Shown here one piece after another: positions 18,253-26,218 of a DNA stretch of 64,000 nucleotides. The stretch comes from Prevotellaceae bacterium. Its GTDB lineage: Bacteria; Bacteroidota; Bacteroidia; Bacteroidales; UBA932. The translations under genes were made by a program, and so were the position numbers. Numbering within the stretch: position 1 is the stretch's first letter; each line of letters starts with the position of its first letter. The DNA lies in assembly GCA_031258195.1 (NCBI GenBank), contig JAIRNF010000039.1, positions 62,001 through 126,000 of the forward strand. Reading direction: 5' to 3'. The notes below the pieces were generated by a model. It was not told the DNA's origin. It did not search any database and worked only from the letters and a program-made list of their open reading frames with translations.

Positions 18253-18567
18253 TTACTTTTGCTTATCCGTATTTTTTTCAGCTTCTTCAGCTTTAACGCT
18301 GATTTTCTCGAAAGCTTTTACCAGCTTATCTTTATCGGTTTTCTTTGTGTCGAAAGTAACGGTAACTTCTTTCGTCTCAACGTTGGCTTGTACATCTTTT
18401 ACGCCTTTTTCAAACGGAATATTCTTATTGATTTTATTTACGCAGTTTTGGCACGATATGTCGGTTTTAAATGTTACGGTTTCTATACCTTTTTTGTTTT
18501 GAGCAATAGCGCTAAAGCTAATGCCGATAAGAAGTATGAGTGCTGAAATAAATTTTATTGTTTTCAT
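18253..18567 (-). CDS. Heavy-metal-associated (HMA) domain protein, exported
   Basis: 104 residues. Signal peptide of about 22 residues ending in AIAQ, then a ferredoxin-like HMA domain with the metal site DISCQNCVNKINKNIPFEKGVKDVQ (CxxC near residues 39-42). Periplasmic CxxC HMA proteins of this size are common next to TonB receptors in Bacteroidota and are thought to carry copper or similar metals. It lies 37 bp after the TonB-dependent receptor gene but also has its own -7 element. The C-terminal tail is lysine/glutamate-rich. The metal is inferred, not shown. Confidence 0.85.
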   Translation of the reverse strand: MKTIKFISALILLIGISFSAIAQNKKGIETVTFKTDISCQNCVNKINKNIPFEKGVKDVQANVETKEVTVTFDTKKTDKDKLVKAFEKISVKAEEAEKNTDKQK

Positions 18568-18590
18568 AGCAAATAATTTTTTATGTCATT

Positions 18591-18598
18591 CAAAGATA
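18591..18598 (-). promoter_or_regulatory. -7 element upstream of the HMA gene
   Basis: On the minus strand TATCTTTG, matching TAnnTTTG, 23 bp upstream of the HMA ATG, in the gap after the receptor gene. It suggests the HMA gene can be transcribed alone. Confidence 0.45.
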
Positions 18599-18604
18599 AT
18601 GTTA

Positions 18605-20884
18605 TTATAGTAGCTGACCTAATGTCAGCCTGATGCCCATGTAAAACTTACGTCCCATCAATGGTCCCCAAACGGTGCTTGCGTCAAATTGTGTGCCAAA
18701 TGGGTTTTGTGGATCGATAATAGGATTTTTTTGTGTATAGTTACCAATATTTTCAGCGCCAACATATATGTCTAAGCGTTTGAATTTTCGGGTTACTTGT
18801 GCGTAAAACATAGGGTAAACTTCAGAGTAGGTGGAACTATCCATATTTCCATCTCTTGTGGGTATGCGACTTTTTCCGTTTAGCTGAGCCGTAAAATCAA
18901 ACTTCCATTTCTCAAACCTTGTTGCGTAGGCAAGGTTGATAAGCCCCTTATATCTATCTATTAAAGGTTTTTCAACCTTTCCATGGCTTACCGTTATTTT
19001 AGTATCCGTATAACGGAAGGTTGCAAATATGGTAAACCGTTCGATAGGATCGATGCTAAAATCAATCTGAAAAGCGTTTGCATAGGAGTCCCCATCGAGA
19101 TTGTAAACGTATATACCGAAGGCATCATGTTCCGTATCTACTACCACCTGATTACGAAAATCGCTTCGGAAGGCATCTATGCTAAACATGGCTGTACGCG
19201 TTCCGCTCAACGGAAATGTCTGAGTAAAGCTTAGTCCGTATGTCCGCGCCTCTTCCATTTTTAAATCGTTAGGATTTACGACCAGCTGGCGAGAGTTTGC
19301 CAAAATTCCCATATTATCAGGAATAACATATGCCGAACGGTAGCCCCTGCCTACTGATGCGCGGAAAGACGAGTTCTCGAGAAAGTTATACTTTAAGTGC
19401 GCGCGCGGTGTAAACAACGATCCGTAAACATTATTGTAATCGTAGCGTGCGCCGATAATTACGTTTAAATGTTCGCCGGGGCTGTAAGTATATTCGGCAA
19501 ATGTACCTACCGTACTTTCATCTCTGCCAAAATCTATCGTTTGTCCGGCATTATATAGCATCAACCTATCGTTATATAGCGCGCTCAGCTTATCATACTT
19601 ATAGCTTGCTCCCACGGAGTATTTGTGTTGACCGTTGCCGCCAAAAAACGACTGAAAAATAAGATTTGTAAATAAGCCGCTTTCATTTCCATTGAAAAAC
19701 TTTCCTGTTCCGTTTGGTCGTATGCTTCCATACCTTGCATCCTCATCGTGATAGTGGTAGCTCGCTATCCATCCAAGGCTACTTGCTTTTCCATTAAAAG
19801 GAATACCTAACTTGGCGTAGGCGTTAAAGTGGCGGTTATCTATCCGGGTTTCATATAAAGGTGTGATACCCATTTCTCCATGAGATACTTGACCACCCTC
19901 TCTTCTTTCGTCAAGAAAGCCAAGCCCGAAACGCAGCTGCCAATCGTTCTTCATTTTATATAGCCAACGATTTCCGACATTTAGCTGGCGTACTTTTGGC
20001 AGATCTGCAAAAGAATCGTCGTTATCGTCGTGTAGCTTCGTGTCTGCCGAGCCATGAGCAAATACTACGGTACTAAGTCTTTCGTTGAATTGCGCCGCTG
20101 ATATGGCGTTTGCTTCGAAACGCTCCTCGCTCGATGCGAAGAGGTTTAGGAATAGAGGGTTGCTTCTGTCGGGTTTGCGATGCTCCATATTTATCTGTCC
20201 GGCAATCGACTCGTATCCGTTAATTACTGATGTTGTACCTTTTGAAATCTGAATACTTTCTAGCCAAGGTCCGGGTGTATAGCTTAATCCATATGTAGAA
20301 GCAAGACCAATAGATGTAGGAATATTCTCGTCAAGCATCTGAGTGTACGTTCCGGCTAGGCCAAGCATACGAATTTGGCGCGCACCCGATACGGCATCGC
20401 TATATCCAACCGATATGGTTGCTGTATTTTCAAAGCTTTCTGCCAAATTACAGCAAGCCATTTTACTTAAGCCCTCCATTGTTATTACTTCGGATTTAAC
20501 GGACGCCAGTTTGGAAATAAAGCCGCCTCGCTTACGTCCGGCTACATTTGCGCCCTCCAACATCATTCCCTCGTTAAGTATAAAAGTTACCTCTTCGACA
20601 TCGGAAGCTATATCTAGCGTATCACTGGTATAACCGGTAAGCGATGCAACTAGCTTGGCGTTTTGGGTAGATAGTCTTTCTATCGAAAATGCGCCTTTTT
20701 CGTTAGTCATTACGACTGTACTTGATCCCGCCCAATAAACACTGGCAAATTCCAAGGGTTGTTGTTTTTCCGAATTACTAAACGAGAAAACCTTACCGGT
20801 AATTTTAGGAGGGACAGCTGCCGCAACAGCCGGTATAAAAAATAGAACTAATAGATATTTTAAAAACGTATAAAGTGTTTTCAT
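18605..20884 (-). CDS. TonB-dependent outer membrane receptor
   Basis: 759 residues. Signal peptide, then a carboxypeptidase regulatory-like beta domain (about residues 28-110) that includes ITGKVFSFSN and AFSIERLSTQNAKLVASLTGY, then the plug (about 130-240) with the IRMLGLAGTYTQMLDENIP strand and ISKGTTSVINGYESIAGQIN, then a 22-strand barrel ending in the C-terminal strand MGIRLTLGQLL. Length is normal. It lies between an HYC_CC_PP-like gene and an HMA gene, so a metal or metallophore substrate such as copper is the likely cargo, by context only. The plug carries an unusual CC pair (SKMACCNLAES). Confidence 0.92.
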   Translation of the reverse strand: MKTLYTFLKYLLVLFFIPAVAAAVPPKITGKVFSFSNSEKQQPLEFASVYWAGSSTVVMTNEKGAFSIERLSTQNAKLVASLTGYTSDTLDIASDVEEVTFILNEGMMLEGANVAGRKRGGFISKLASVKSEVITMEGLSKMACCNLAESFENTATISVGYSDAVSGARQIRMLGLAGTYTQMLDENIPTSIGLASTYGLSYTPGPWLESIQISKGTTSVINGYESIAGQINMEHRKPDRSNPLFLNLFASSEERFEANAISAAQFNERLSTVVFAHGSADTKLHDDNDDSFADLPKVRQLNVGNRWLYKMKNDWQLRFGLGFLDERREGGQVSHGEMGITPLYETRIDNRHFNAYAKLGIPFNGKASSLGWIASYHYHDEDARYGSIRPNGTGKFFNGNESGLFTNLIFQSFFGGNGQHKYSVGASYKYDKLSALYNDRLMLYNAGQTIDFGRDESTVGTFAEYTYSPGEHLNVIIGARYDYNNVYGSLFTPRAHLKYNFLENSSFRASVGRGYRSAYVIPDNMGILANSRQLVVNPNDLKMEEARTYGLSFTQTFPLSGTRTAMFSIDAFRSDFRNQVVVDTEHDAFGIYVYNLDGDSYANAFQIDFSIDPIERFTIFATFRYTDTKITVSHGKVEKPLIDRYKGLINLAYATRFEKWKFDFTAQLNGKSRIPTRDGNMDSSTYSEVYPMFYAQVTRKFKRLDIYVGAENIGNYTQKNPIIDPQNPFGTQFDASTVWGPLMGRKFYMGIRLTLGQLL

Positions 20885-20965
20885 AATATATGCTTACAAT
20901 AATACAATATAATGCTTGCTGTTATATAGTACAGCAAATTGAAGTATGGCATTAGCCTTATTGCA

Positions 20966-21415
20966 TCATAAACGTAAGCAGGAATGTTGATAGATGATCG
21001 GTATTTTTTGGGGAGTAACATGCCGGTCTAGCGTGCCAGCCAAGGTATTGGGGTGTATAGGTTGATCTATTTCGGCGGCTAAAGCCAGAAGTATAAGTTG
21101 TATAAAATCGGCTGACAAAATATTCAACCTCACTTGCTCTGGTTGATGTTCGGTGGTTAGCGATGCTGTTTCGCTAGTACAGCACGGCTTTTTACTGATA
21201 TGTATGCTCTGTGTGTGCTGATAGTCTTGTATTTGAAAGCGACATATTTTCTTTTGTTTCTTTTCGCACTTATGCTCGGCTTTGCTATCCAAGATTGTTA
21301 TCTGCTTGCTATGTGTACAGGTACATGCATATACTGTTATACCAAATGAGCTGAATAGGTATAACAAGCACAGCGCAAGCGTTATAAACTTAAATATTTT
21401 TAGCCGACTTTTCAT
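20966..21415 (-). CDS. HYC_CC_PP-like small cysteine/histidine protein
   Basis: 149 residues from the ATG at 21415. The ORF track's longer start at 21583 is rejected because a -7 element lies at 21428-21435 and a signal peptide begins at MKSRLKIFKFITLALC. After the signal come ACTCTHSKQ, SKPCCTSE near the middle and the ending PIIYQHSCLRL, resembling the Bacteroidota HYC_CC_PP family, which is usually found in front of TonB receptors and HMA proteins. Cysteines and histidines suggest metal binding outside the cytoplasm. The canonical HYC and PP elements are imperfect here. Confidence 0.65.
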   Translation of the reverse strand: MKSRLKIFKFITLALCLLYLFSSFGITVYACTCTHSKQITILDSKAEHKCEKKQKKICRFQIQDYQHTQSIHISKKPCCTSETASLTTEHQPEQVRLNILSADFIQLILLALAAEIDQPIHPNTLAGTLDRHVTPQKIPIIYQHSCLRL

Positions 21416-21427
21416 TTTAATTAGATA

Positions 21428-21435
21428 CAAAGATA
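21428..21435 (-). promoter_or_regulatory. -7 element for the metal-handling operon
   Basis: Minus-strand TATCTTTG, 12 bp upstream of the 21415 ATG. It would drive the HYC_CC_PP-like gene, the receptor and perhaps the HMA gene, and it decides the start codon. Confidence 0.5.
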
Positions 21436-21714
21436 CTAATTTCTTGAACGGATTTAAATTTTGTTTAAGAAAGATTAGCTGTTCGATTTTTGTCTCTTTT
21501 TCCGAAAAAATCCGAGGAATCGTTTTTCTATTTTCATGTATCAGCGTGTGCCAAAGCAAGTTTAACAATTTGAGTCTAAACAACCCGAGTGCTTTTTGTG
21601 TTTATATATTTGACATAAGCTAAAAGGTGATTTAAAAAAACGAGGGGTAAATTATTGAATTGTGAGGCGTACTACCGACATGAAGATTGATTTACTAACT
21701 AATACGACATAACA

Positions 21715-22086
21715 GTGAAAGCAAAAGACATTATTCAGTACGAAGTATCTAACCAAGACACCATTCTGTTGATTGTAAATAAATCGGTATGTAGAGTATT
21801 TGAAACTTCTGCCTATTGGTTGAGTAAGCATATACCAATGGATAAATTGTATAACAAATACTCCAGAAGCCTTGACACGAGGATGATATACGCGTGGTTC
21901 TCTGTTCGTAGGCTTAATAAGGTATTAGACGAGTTACATGCAAAAGGCTTTCATCCTGTTGCTCGTAAAGAGGGGTATATCGTTCTTAAAAAAGAAGGCG
22001 CAAAACCAGACGACTATGATGAATGGAGAGAACGGGTGTATGATGGCGTTATGGTGAATCAGGTTTATATAATGGAAGAAGCGTAA
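21715..22086 (+). CDS. Hypothetical protein, 123 aa (GTG start)
   Basis: Not recognised. Starts with GTG; no signal peptide or membrane helix. The sequence is mixed alpha/beta with KDIIQYEVSNQDTILLIVNKSVCRVFE, a basic segment around RMIYAWFSVRRLNKVLDELH, and an acidic end. The pattern of an early beta hairpin and later RL..VL..L..KGFHPVARKEGY is faintly like the N-terminal mismatch-recognition domain of MutS, but that is speculation. Ends 16 bp before a strong hairpin that separates it from the convergent PhzF gene. Probably a real cytoplasmic protein. Confidence 0.6.
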   Translation: MKAKDIIQYEVSNQDTILLIVNKSVCRVFETSAYWLSKHIPMDKLYNKYSRSLDTRMIYAWFSVRRLNKVLDELHAKGFHPVARKEGYIVLKKEGAKPDDYDEWRERVYDGVMVNQVYIMEEA

Positions 22087-22102
22087 AGCAGAAATTAAGC
22101 TT

Positions 22103-22141
22103 ATAATGCGGGGGAAGAGAAGACTCTCTTCCCCGCATTAT
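22103..22141. terminator. Bidirectional hairpin terminator
   Basis: ATAATGCGGGGGAAGAG pairs with CTCTTCCCCGCATTAT (one bulged G), giving a 16-bp GC-rich stem between two convergent genes, with T-rich sequence after it. Confidence 0.85.
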
Positions 22142-22142
22142 A

Positions 22143-22928
22143 TTATAGCTCTATATCGCCTTGCATATAGGTTATTGCTTGTCCTTTCAGCAATACGCGG
22201 TTGTCTTTTAGCTCGCACAAGAGCTTTCCGATTCTATCGGATAGCTGCATTGCGCTTAGCCGCGTCTTACCTAAACGCTCCGCCCAGAAAGGTGTAAGGC
22301 TACAATGGGCAGAACCTGTTACCGGGTCTTCAAATATACTAGCCCGAGGGGTAAAAAATCGAGATACGAAATCAACATTCTCTCCTTGTGCCGTGACGAT
22401 TACACCACCCGGATCAATATTGATAAGGTTAAATTTTTCACGATCGGGTTTTATTTGTCGTATATCATCTTCACTGTCATATACGAGGACATAATCGCGC
22501 GCTTTATAGATTTCTTTGGGCTTAATATTGAGTCCATCCATAAGTTCGTCTGGCAAAATTGCCGGAGACGGCATTCGTGATGGAAAATCAAGTATCAGCA
22601 TACTACCTTCACGTTTTACGGCGAGCAATCCCGACTGCGTATTGAACGATATGCTAGCTTTACTATGCTGCATGTGATTAAATAGAACATGGGCTGTAGC
22701 TAGCGTTGCATGTCCGCATAAATCCATTTCAATATCGGGCGTAAACCACCGTAAGTGGTAGCTATCGCCGTTTGGGATAAAAAATGCTGTTTCCGGCACG
22801 GCATTCTCAGCAGCAATAAGCATTAGTTGCTCATCAGGAAACCATTTATCTAATGGTACAACACACGCCGGATTTCCACCGAACAGCTTATCGGTAAACG
22901 CGTCGACTTGGTAAATAGGGTAGGGCAT
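22143..22928 (-). CDS. PhzF family isomerase
   Basis: 261 residues from the ATG at 22928 (MPYPIYQVDAFTDKLFGGNPACVV), which is where family members start; the track's ATG 36 bp further up adds an unlikely tail. The diaminopimelate-epimerase-like fold is shown by FGGNPACVVPL, the catalytic-type glutamate in NAVPETAFF near residue 45, DLCGHATLATAHVLF, and FEDPVTGSAHCSLTPFW near residue 210. PhzF-like proteins are cytoplasmic isomerases, mostly of unknown substrate outside phenazine producers. Intact and standing alone. Confidence 0.9.
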   Translation of the reverse strand: MPYPIYQVDAFTDKLFGGNPACVVPLDKWFPDEQLMLIAAENAVPETAFFIPNGDSYHLRWFTPDIEMDLCGHATLATAHVLFNHMQHSKASISFNTQSGLLAVKREGSMLILDFPSRMPSPAILPDELMDGLNIKPKEIYKARDYVLVYDSEDDIRQIKPDREKFNLINIDPGGVIVTAQGENVDFVSRFFTPRASIFEDPVTGSAHCSLTPFWAERLGKTRLSAMQLSDRIGKLLCELKDNRVLLKGQAITYMQGDIEL

Positions 22929-23157
22929 AGTACTTAGCTGTTTAGATTTTTTATTTATTGTCAATCGGATACAAATTTGTATTTTTGCTGTGCTAATCTA
23001 ATTGGCGCAAGCATAGATGTAACTACATGCTACTTCGATTAATCGAAACGATTTATATCTCATCGTTCATTCTTCCTTGCGGAACAAGCTTATTGTAAAG
23101 AATTGCTATTGCGGGGAAGACTCTCTGGTATTGTTTCATGTGCTAAAATACTAAAAA

Positions 23158-23488
23158 ATGGCTTGGATTTTATTAATTCTTGGAGGATTGTTCGAAGTTG
23201 GTTTTACAACTTGCTTAGGTAAGGTGAAAGAAACAAGCGGAACAGAATCTATTTTTTGGTTTTTTGGTAAGCTGCGGCTTAAGCATGTACTTACTTTATA
23301 AAGCGACATCATTACAAACCGGACATATACCTATGGGTACAGTTTATGCTATATGGGCTGGTATTGGGGCCGTTGGTACGGCATTAATGGGTACGATAAT
23401 TTTTAAAGAACCTACAGATTTTTGGCGTATCTTCTTTATTTTTACGCTTATTGCTTCTATCGTAGGGCTAAAGTTTGTATCGCATTAG
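23158..23488 (+). pseudogene. Small multidrug resistance (SMR/SugE-like) transporter, frameshifted
   Basis: The first frame (23158-23301) gives MAWILLILGGLFEVGFTTCL, the first SMR helix with its essential glutamate, and runs into the wrong frame after FWFFG. The second frame, from about 23264, gives LVSCGLSMYLLYKATSLQTG and then GTVYAIWAGIGAVGTALMG, the remaining three helices, to 23488. Together they make a full-length SMR protein of about 108 residues. The shift falls at two adjacent T6 runs; one fewer T restores the frame. Could be a pseudogene, a sequencing error or a slippage site. Family is clear. Confidence 0.85.
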
Positions 23489-23561
23489 GAATTTAATAAT
23501 ATGAAAATATGCTAATGTAAAAATGGCATTAATACATTTTTGTATTACCAAATTATTACAT

Positions 23562-24294
23562 TTATTCAACCTTATGCCTGCCTGCGCTCAGAAAAGTGAT
23601 GCTAGGCAAGATTTTGTTTTGCTCAAAGTGGTCGTAAACAGCCTTAAGCTCGTCCCATAGTTTTAGCTTGTCGGTGTCGTTTTTATATATGGTTTTCAGC
23701 TCTTGCGGCTTGCTATCGAAAGATTGTTACGGGTATTAGTGTGTTATTATTCTTGGCTTCTACGCAATATACGTATAGCTCTTTAATCTTATCGTCGGTA
23801 ATAGGTATGCAGCCTATTGTAGCACAGTCGCCATGAATAAAGATATCTCCTCCCGGCTTACCTTTAACGCCTAATACTTGGTCTGATTTATTGGGGTAAC
23901 TTATACCTAACGAAAGGTAAAAGTTGCTGTACGGATTAAAACGATCTATACGGTAGAATCCTTCCGGCACTTGCCTATCGCCTTGCTTACGCCTAGTACC
24001 TAGCGCGCCGGATAGCGAGCGGAATTTATAGGTTTTTATTAGCGTGTATTTTTCGTCGTTCTTATTCTTAGCCCAAACTTGTAGCTCTTTTTCTTGTTTA
24101 AACGTACGAAGGTGTGGCTGAAGCGTGCTGGCTTTGATGCCGTTGTCGGCTAAGCTCTTTTCTGCCACCTTTTCTTTATCAGCATAAGCTTGCCTTACAC
24201 GCGGATATTTTTTCTGCCGCTCTTTAAATGACGATTGAGCGGCAACAAATGTGAAGTTAAGCAGTAGTATAGCTATCATGGCTACTTTCTTCAT
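23562..24294 (-). pseudogene. YafK-like L,D-transpeptidase, frameshifted near the C-terminus
   Basis: The track ORF (23713-24294, 193 aa) has a signal peptide, then a YkuD-type domain with the catalytic motif HGDCATIGCIPITDDKI. It stops at IPVTIFR, where relatives continue. In the next frame the DNA continues without a stop for about 50 codons (DSKPQELKTIYKNDTDKLKL...HKVE) to a TAA at 23562, which is the expected YafK tail. So a 1-2 base indel near 23715-23735 removes the C-terminus. The catalytic part is intact and may still function. Periplasmic enzyme acting on peptidoglycan peptides. Confidence 0.8.
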
Positions 24295-24311
24295 AAAGAA
24301 AATATGGCTAT

Positions 24312-24838
24312 TTACTCTAACATAAGAAGAGCTTCATTTATTTGTTTTGAGCAATATAAAAAGTTACCCTCTACATTAGAATGAATGGATAAGAAACGAA
24401 ATAGTCTTGTCTCTTTAAATTTGTTATCAGAAGTAAGATCCGCTTCATCTAAAAGGACATTATATAACTCTTCCAACTTTTTACTCATATATGTATCTCT
24501 GGAAGATATGGCGTCTTCTAATGAAGCGTATGATTCTAAGATGGATTCCATCAGCACTTCGTTCTTTATTAACCGCATCGCCCCAGATGTTTTCAGCATT
24601 TCGAACGCGCTTGTTTTGTATGTATTTCCAATAACATAGCCGATAATATCGTTATAGCCGACTAGGCTATCTGGTTCTAAACTTTTTTTTTTCTCGAGCC
24701 TAAATATCTGCTGAAGCTTGCTGTTTTAGTGTAAAAAGCAATGTCTTCTTGCATAAGTTCAAGGTTACTCTTCAACTCTAATTTAACAACATTCAAATAG
24801 CGTTTTGAAGTTTTTCTTTTAGTCGTATTTTCTTCCAT
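24312..24838 (-). pseudogene. Hypothetical protein split at an A10 tract
   Basis: The gene starts at ATG 24838 (MEENTTKRKTSKRYLNVV) and runs about 50 codons to a minus-strand run of ten A, after which frame 0 meets TAG. The frame one base over continues without a stop (KSLEPDSLVGYNDIIGYVIG) through the track ORF at 24599 to the stop at 24312. Eleven (or eight) A would give one open protein of about 175 residues, alpha-helical, without signal or membrane helix. The family is not recognised. A10 is long enough for slippage during replication or transcription. Confidence 0.65.
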
Positions 24839-24881
24839 TTCTTTTTTCTGATTATTGTTTACGTAAGTTAGGGTAGTGGTT

Positions 24882-26159
24882 TTAAACGGCTTTATTTTCC
24901 GAAGTTATCTTCACTAAAACCTTATCTATACGGGCGCCATCCATGTCAACAACCTCAAACTCAAAGTTGAGCCAGCTAAGTTTTTCTCCCGTTGACGGTA
25001 CATGCTTTAGCTTTTCTAATATTAGTCCGCTAAGTGTATTGAACGGATAGTCGGGATATAGCGATTGTAGATCGTAGTAGCTTAGGAAATCGTAGAAAGA
25101 GTATTGTCCGTCTATAAGTACACTTCCATCGTCGCGAGTGATAGGTTGCTTTCTATCCTCGTCTATTTCGCCTACTAAAGCTTCTAAGATATCGTTCATA
25201 GTAACCAAGCCGTTTATGCTGCCGTAGTCGTCGGTAACAAAGGCGTAGTGCATTTTCGACTTTTTAAGCTGCCCCAGCACGCTGTAAACGCTTTGCCCTT
25301 CATGTAAAAACGGTGCTTTTCGGATATATTTGGTAAGGTAAAAATCTTTTCGGTCGATATTTAAAAAAAGATGCTTGAGGTAAACAATGCCGAGCAGGTT
25401 ATCCAAGTTTTTGTCGGCAACAGGATATACATAGTGTATGCCGTCTGTTACCTTTTTCTTTATATCATCTACGGTATCGTCTATATCTATCCATACCAAC
25501 TCGCCGCGGTGGGTTGCCAGCGATCCGATTTTTCTATCGCCTAAAAAGAAAACGCGCTCTACTATATCCTGTTCAACCTCTTGTACCTCGCCTCCTTCGG
25601 TACCTTCTTGTACAATAGCTTTAATCTCTTCTTCGGTAACTCTGTTGTCGTCTGATTTTTTAATTCTCAATACCTTTATTACAAGGCTGGTTGATGCTGA
25701 TAGCAGCCAAATAAACGGAGCCGTAATTTTGGAAAGTATATTCATCGATCCGGCTACTACGCGCGATATCGCTTCAGGGTTGGTCATACCAATTCGTTTA
25801 GGAACGAGCTCACCCAAAACTAATGTAAGATATGTAATAACGATAAGAATAATAGCGGCAGCAAGAATATGAGCATATGGGCGAGTCAGATCGAATTGTG
25901 AAAGAAAAACCTCCAGCTTTGCGCTAAAACTTTTACCGCTATACATCCCCATAAACACACCGATTAGCGTAATACCTATTTGAATTGTAGATAGAAAACG
26001 ATCGGGAGAGTTTGCTAATTTAAGAGCGCGTTGTGCGTTCTTATGTCCCTTTTTCGCGGCGTTTTCAAGGCGTACCTTTCGCGCCGATACCAATGCTATC
26101 TCGGACATTGAGAAAATGCCGTTTAAAATTATCAGAACAATTATAATAATAAATTCCAT
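24882..26159 (-). CDS. CorC/HlyC family (CNNM-CBS) membrane protein
   Basis: 425 residues. N-terminal CNNM/DUF21 transmembrane domain (about 1-190) starting IIIIVLIILNGIFSMSEIALVSARK, then a CBS pair (about 205-330; GSINGLVTMNDILEALVG ends the second), then a C-terminal CorC_HlyC domain to the end. Members are linked to Mg2+ or Co2+ efflux and resistance; the old name hemolysin is misleading. A TAnnTTTG element at 26200-26207 gives it its own promoter. Intact, normal length. Confidence 0.92.
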   Translation of the reverse strand: MEFIIIIVLIILNGIFSMSEIALVSARKVRLENAAKKGHKNAQRALKLANSPDRFLSTIQIGITLIGVFMGMYSGKSFSAKLEVFLSQFDLTRPYAHILAAAIILIVITYLTLVLGELVPKRIGMTNPEAISRVVAGSMNILSKITAPFIWLLSASTSLVIKVLRIKKSDDNRVTEEEIKAIVQEGTEGGEVQEVEQDIVERVFFLGDRKIGSLATHRGELVWIDIDDTVDDIKKKVTDGIHYVYPVADKNLDNLLGIVYLKHLFLNIDRKDFYLTKYIRKAPFLHEGQSVYSVLGQLKKSKMHYAFVTDDYGSINGLVTMNDILEALVGEIDEDRKQPITRDDGSVLIDGQYSFYDFLSYYDLQSLYPDYPFNTLSGLILEKLKHVPSTGEKLSWLNFEFEVVDMDGARIDKVLVKITSENKAV

Positions 26160-26199
26160 AGAATGATATTCGTGATATGCAAGTAGCTGTTCGGTATAA

Positions 26200-26207
26200 C
26201 AAAGATA
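26200..26207 (-). promoter_or_regulatory. -7 element upstream of the CorC-like gene
   Basis: Minus-strand TATCTTTG, 40 bp upstream of the ATG at 26159 and just past the stop of the 950-aa gene. Confidence 0.45.
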
Positions 26208-26218
26208 TATCTGAATAG

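Noticed and set aside
21415-21583. Longer track start of the HYC_CC_PP-like gene.
   Set aside because: A -7 element lies between the two starts, and the shorter form begins with a clear signal peptide.
23111-23128. GCGGGGAAGACTCTCT resembles half of the terminator at 22103.
   Set aside because: Too short and lacking the pairing arm; probably chance similarity or a decayed hairpin.
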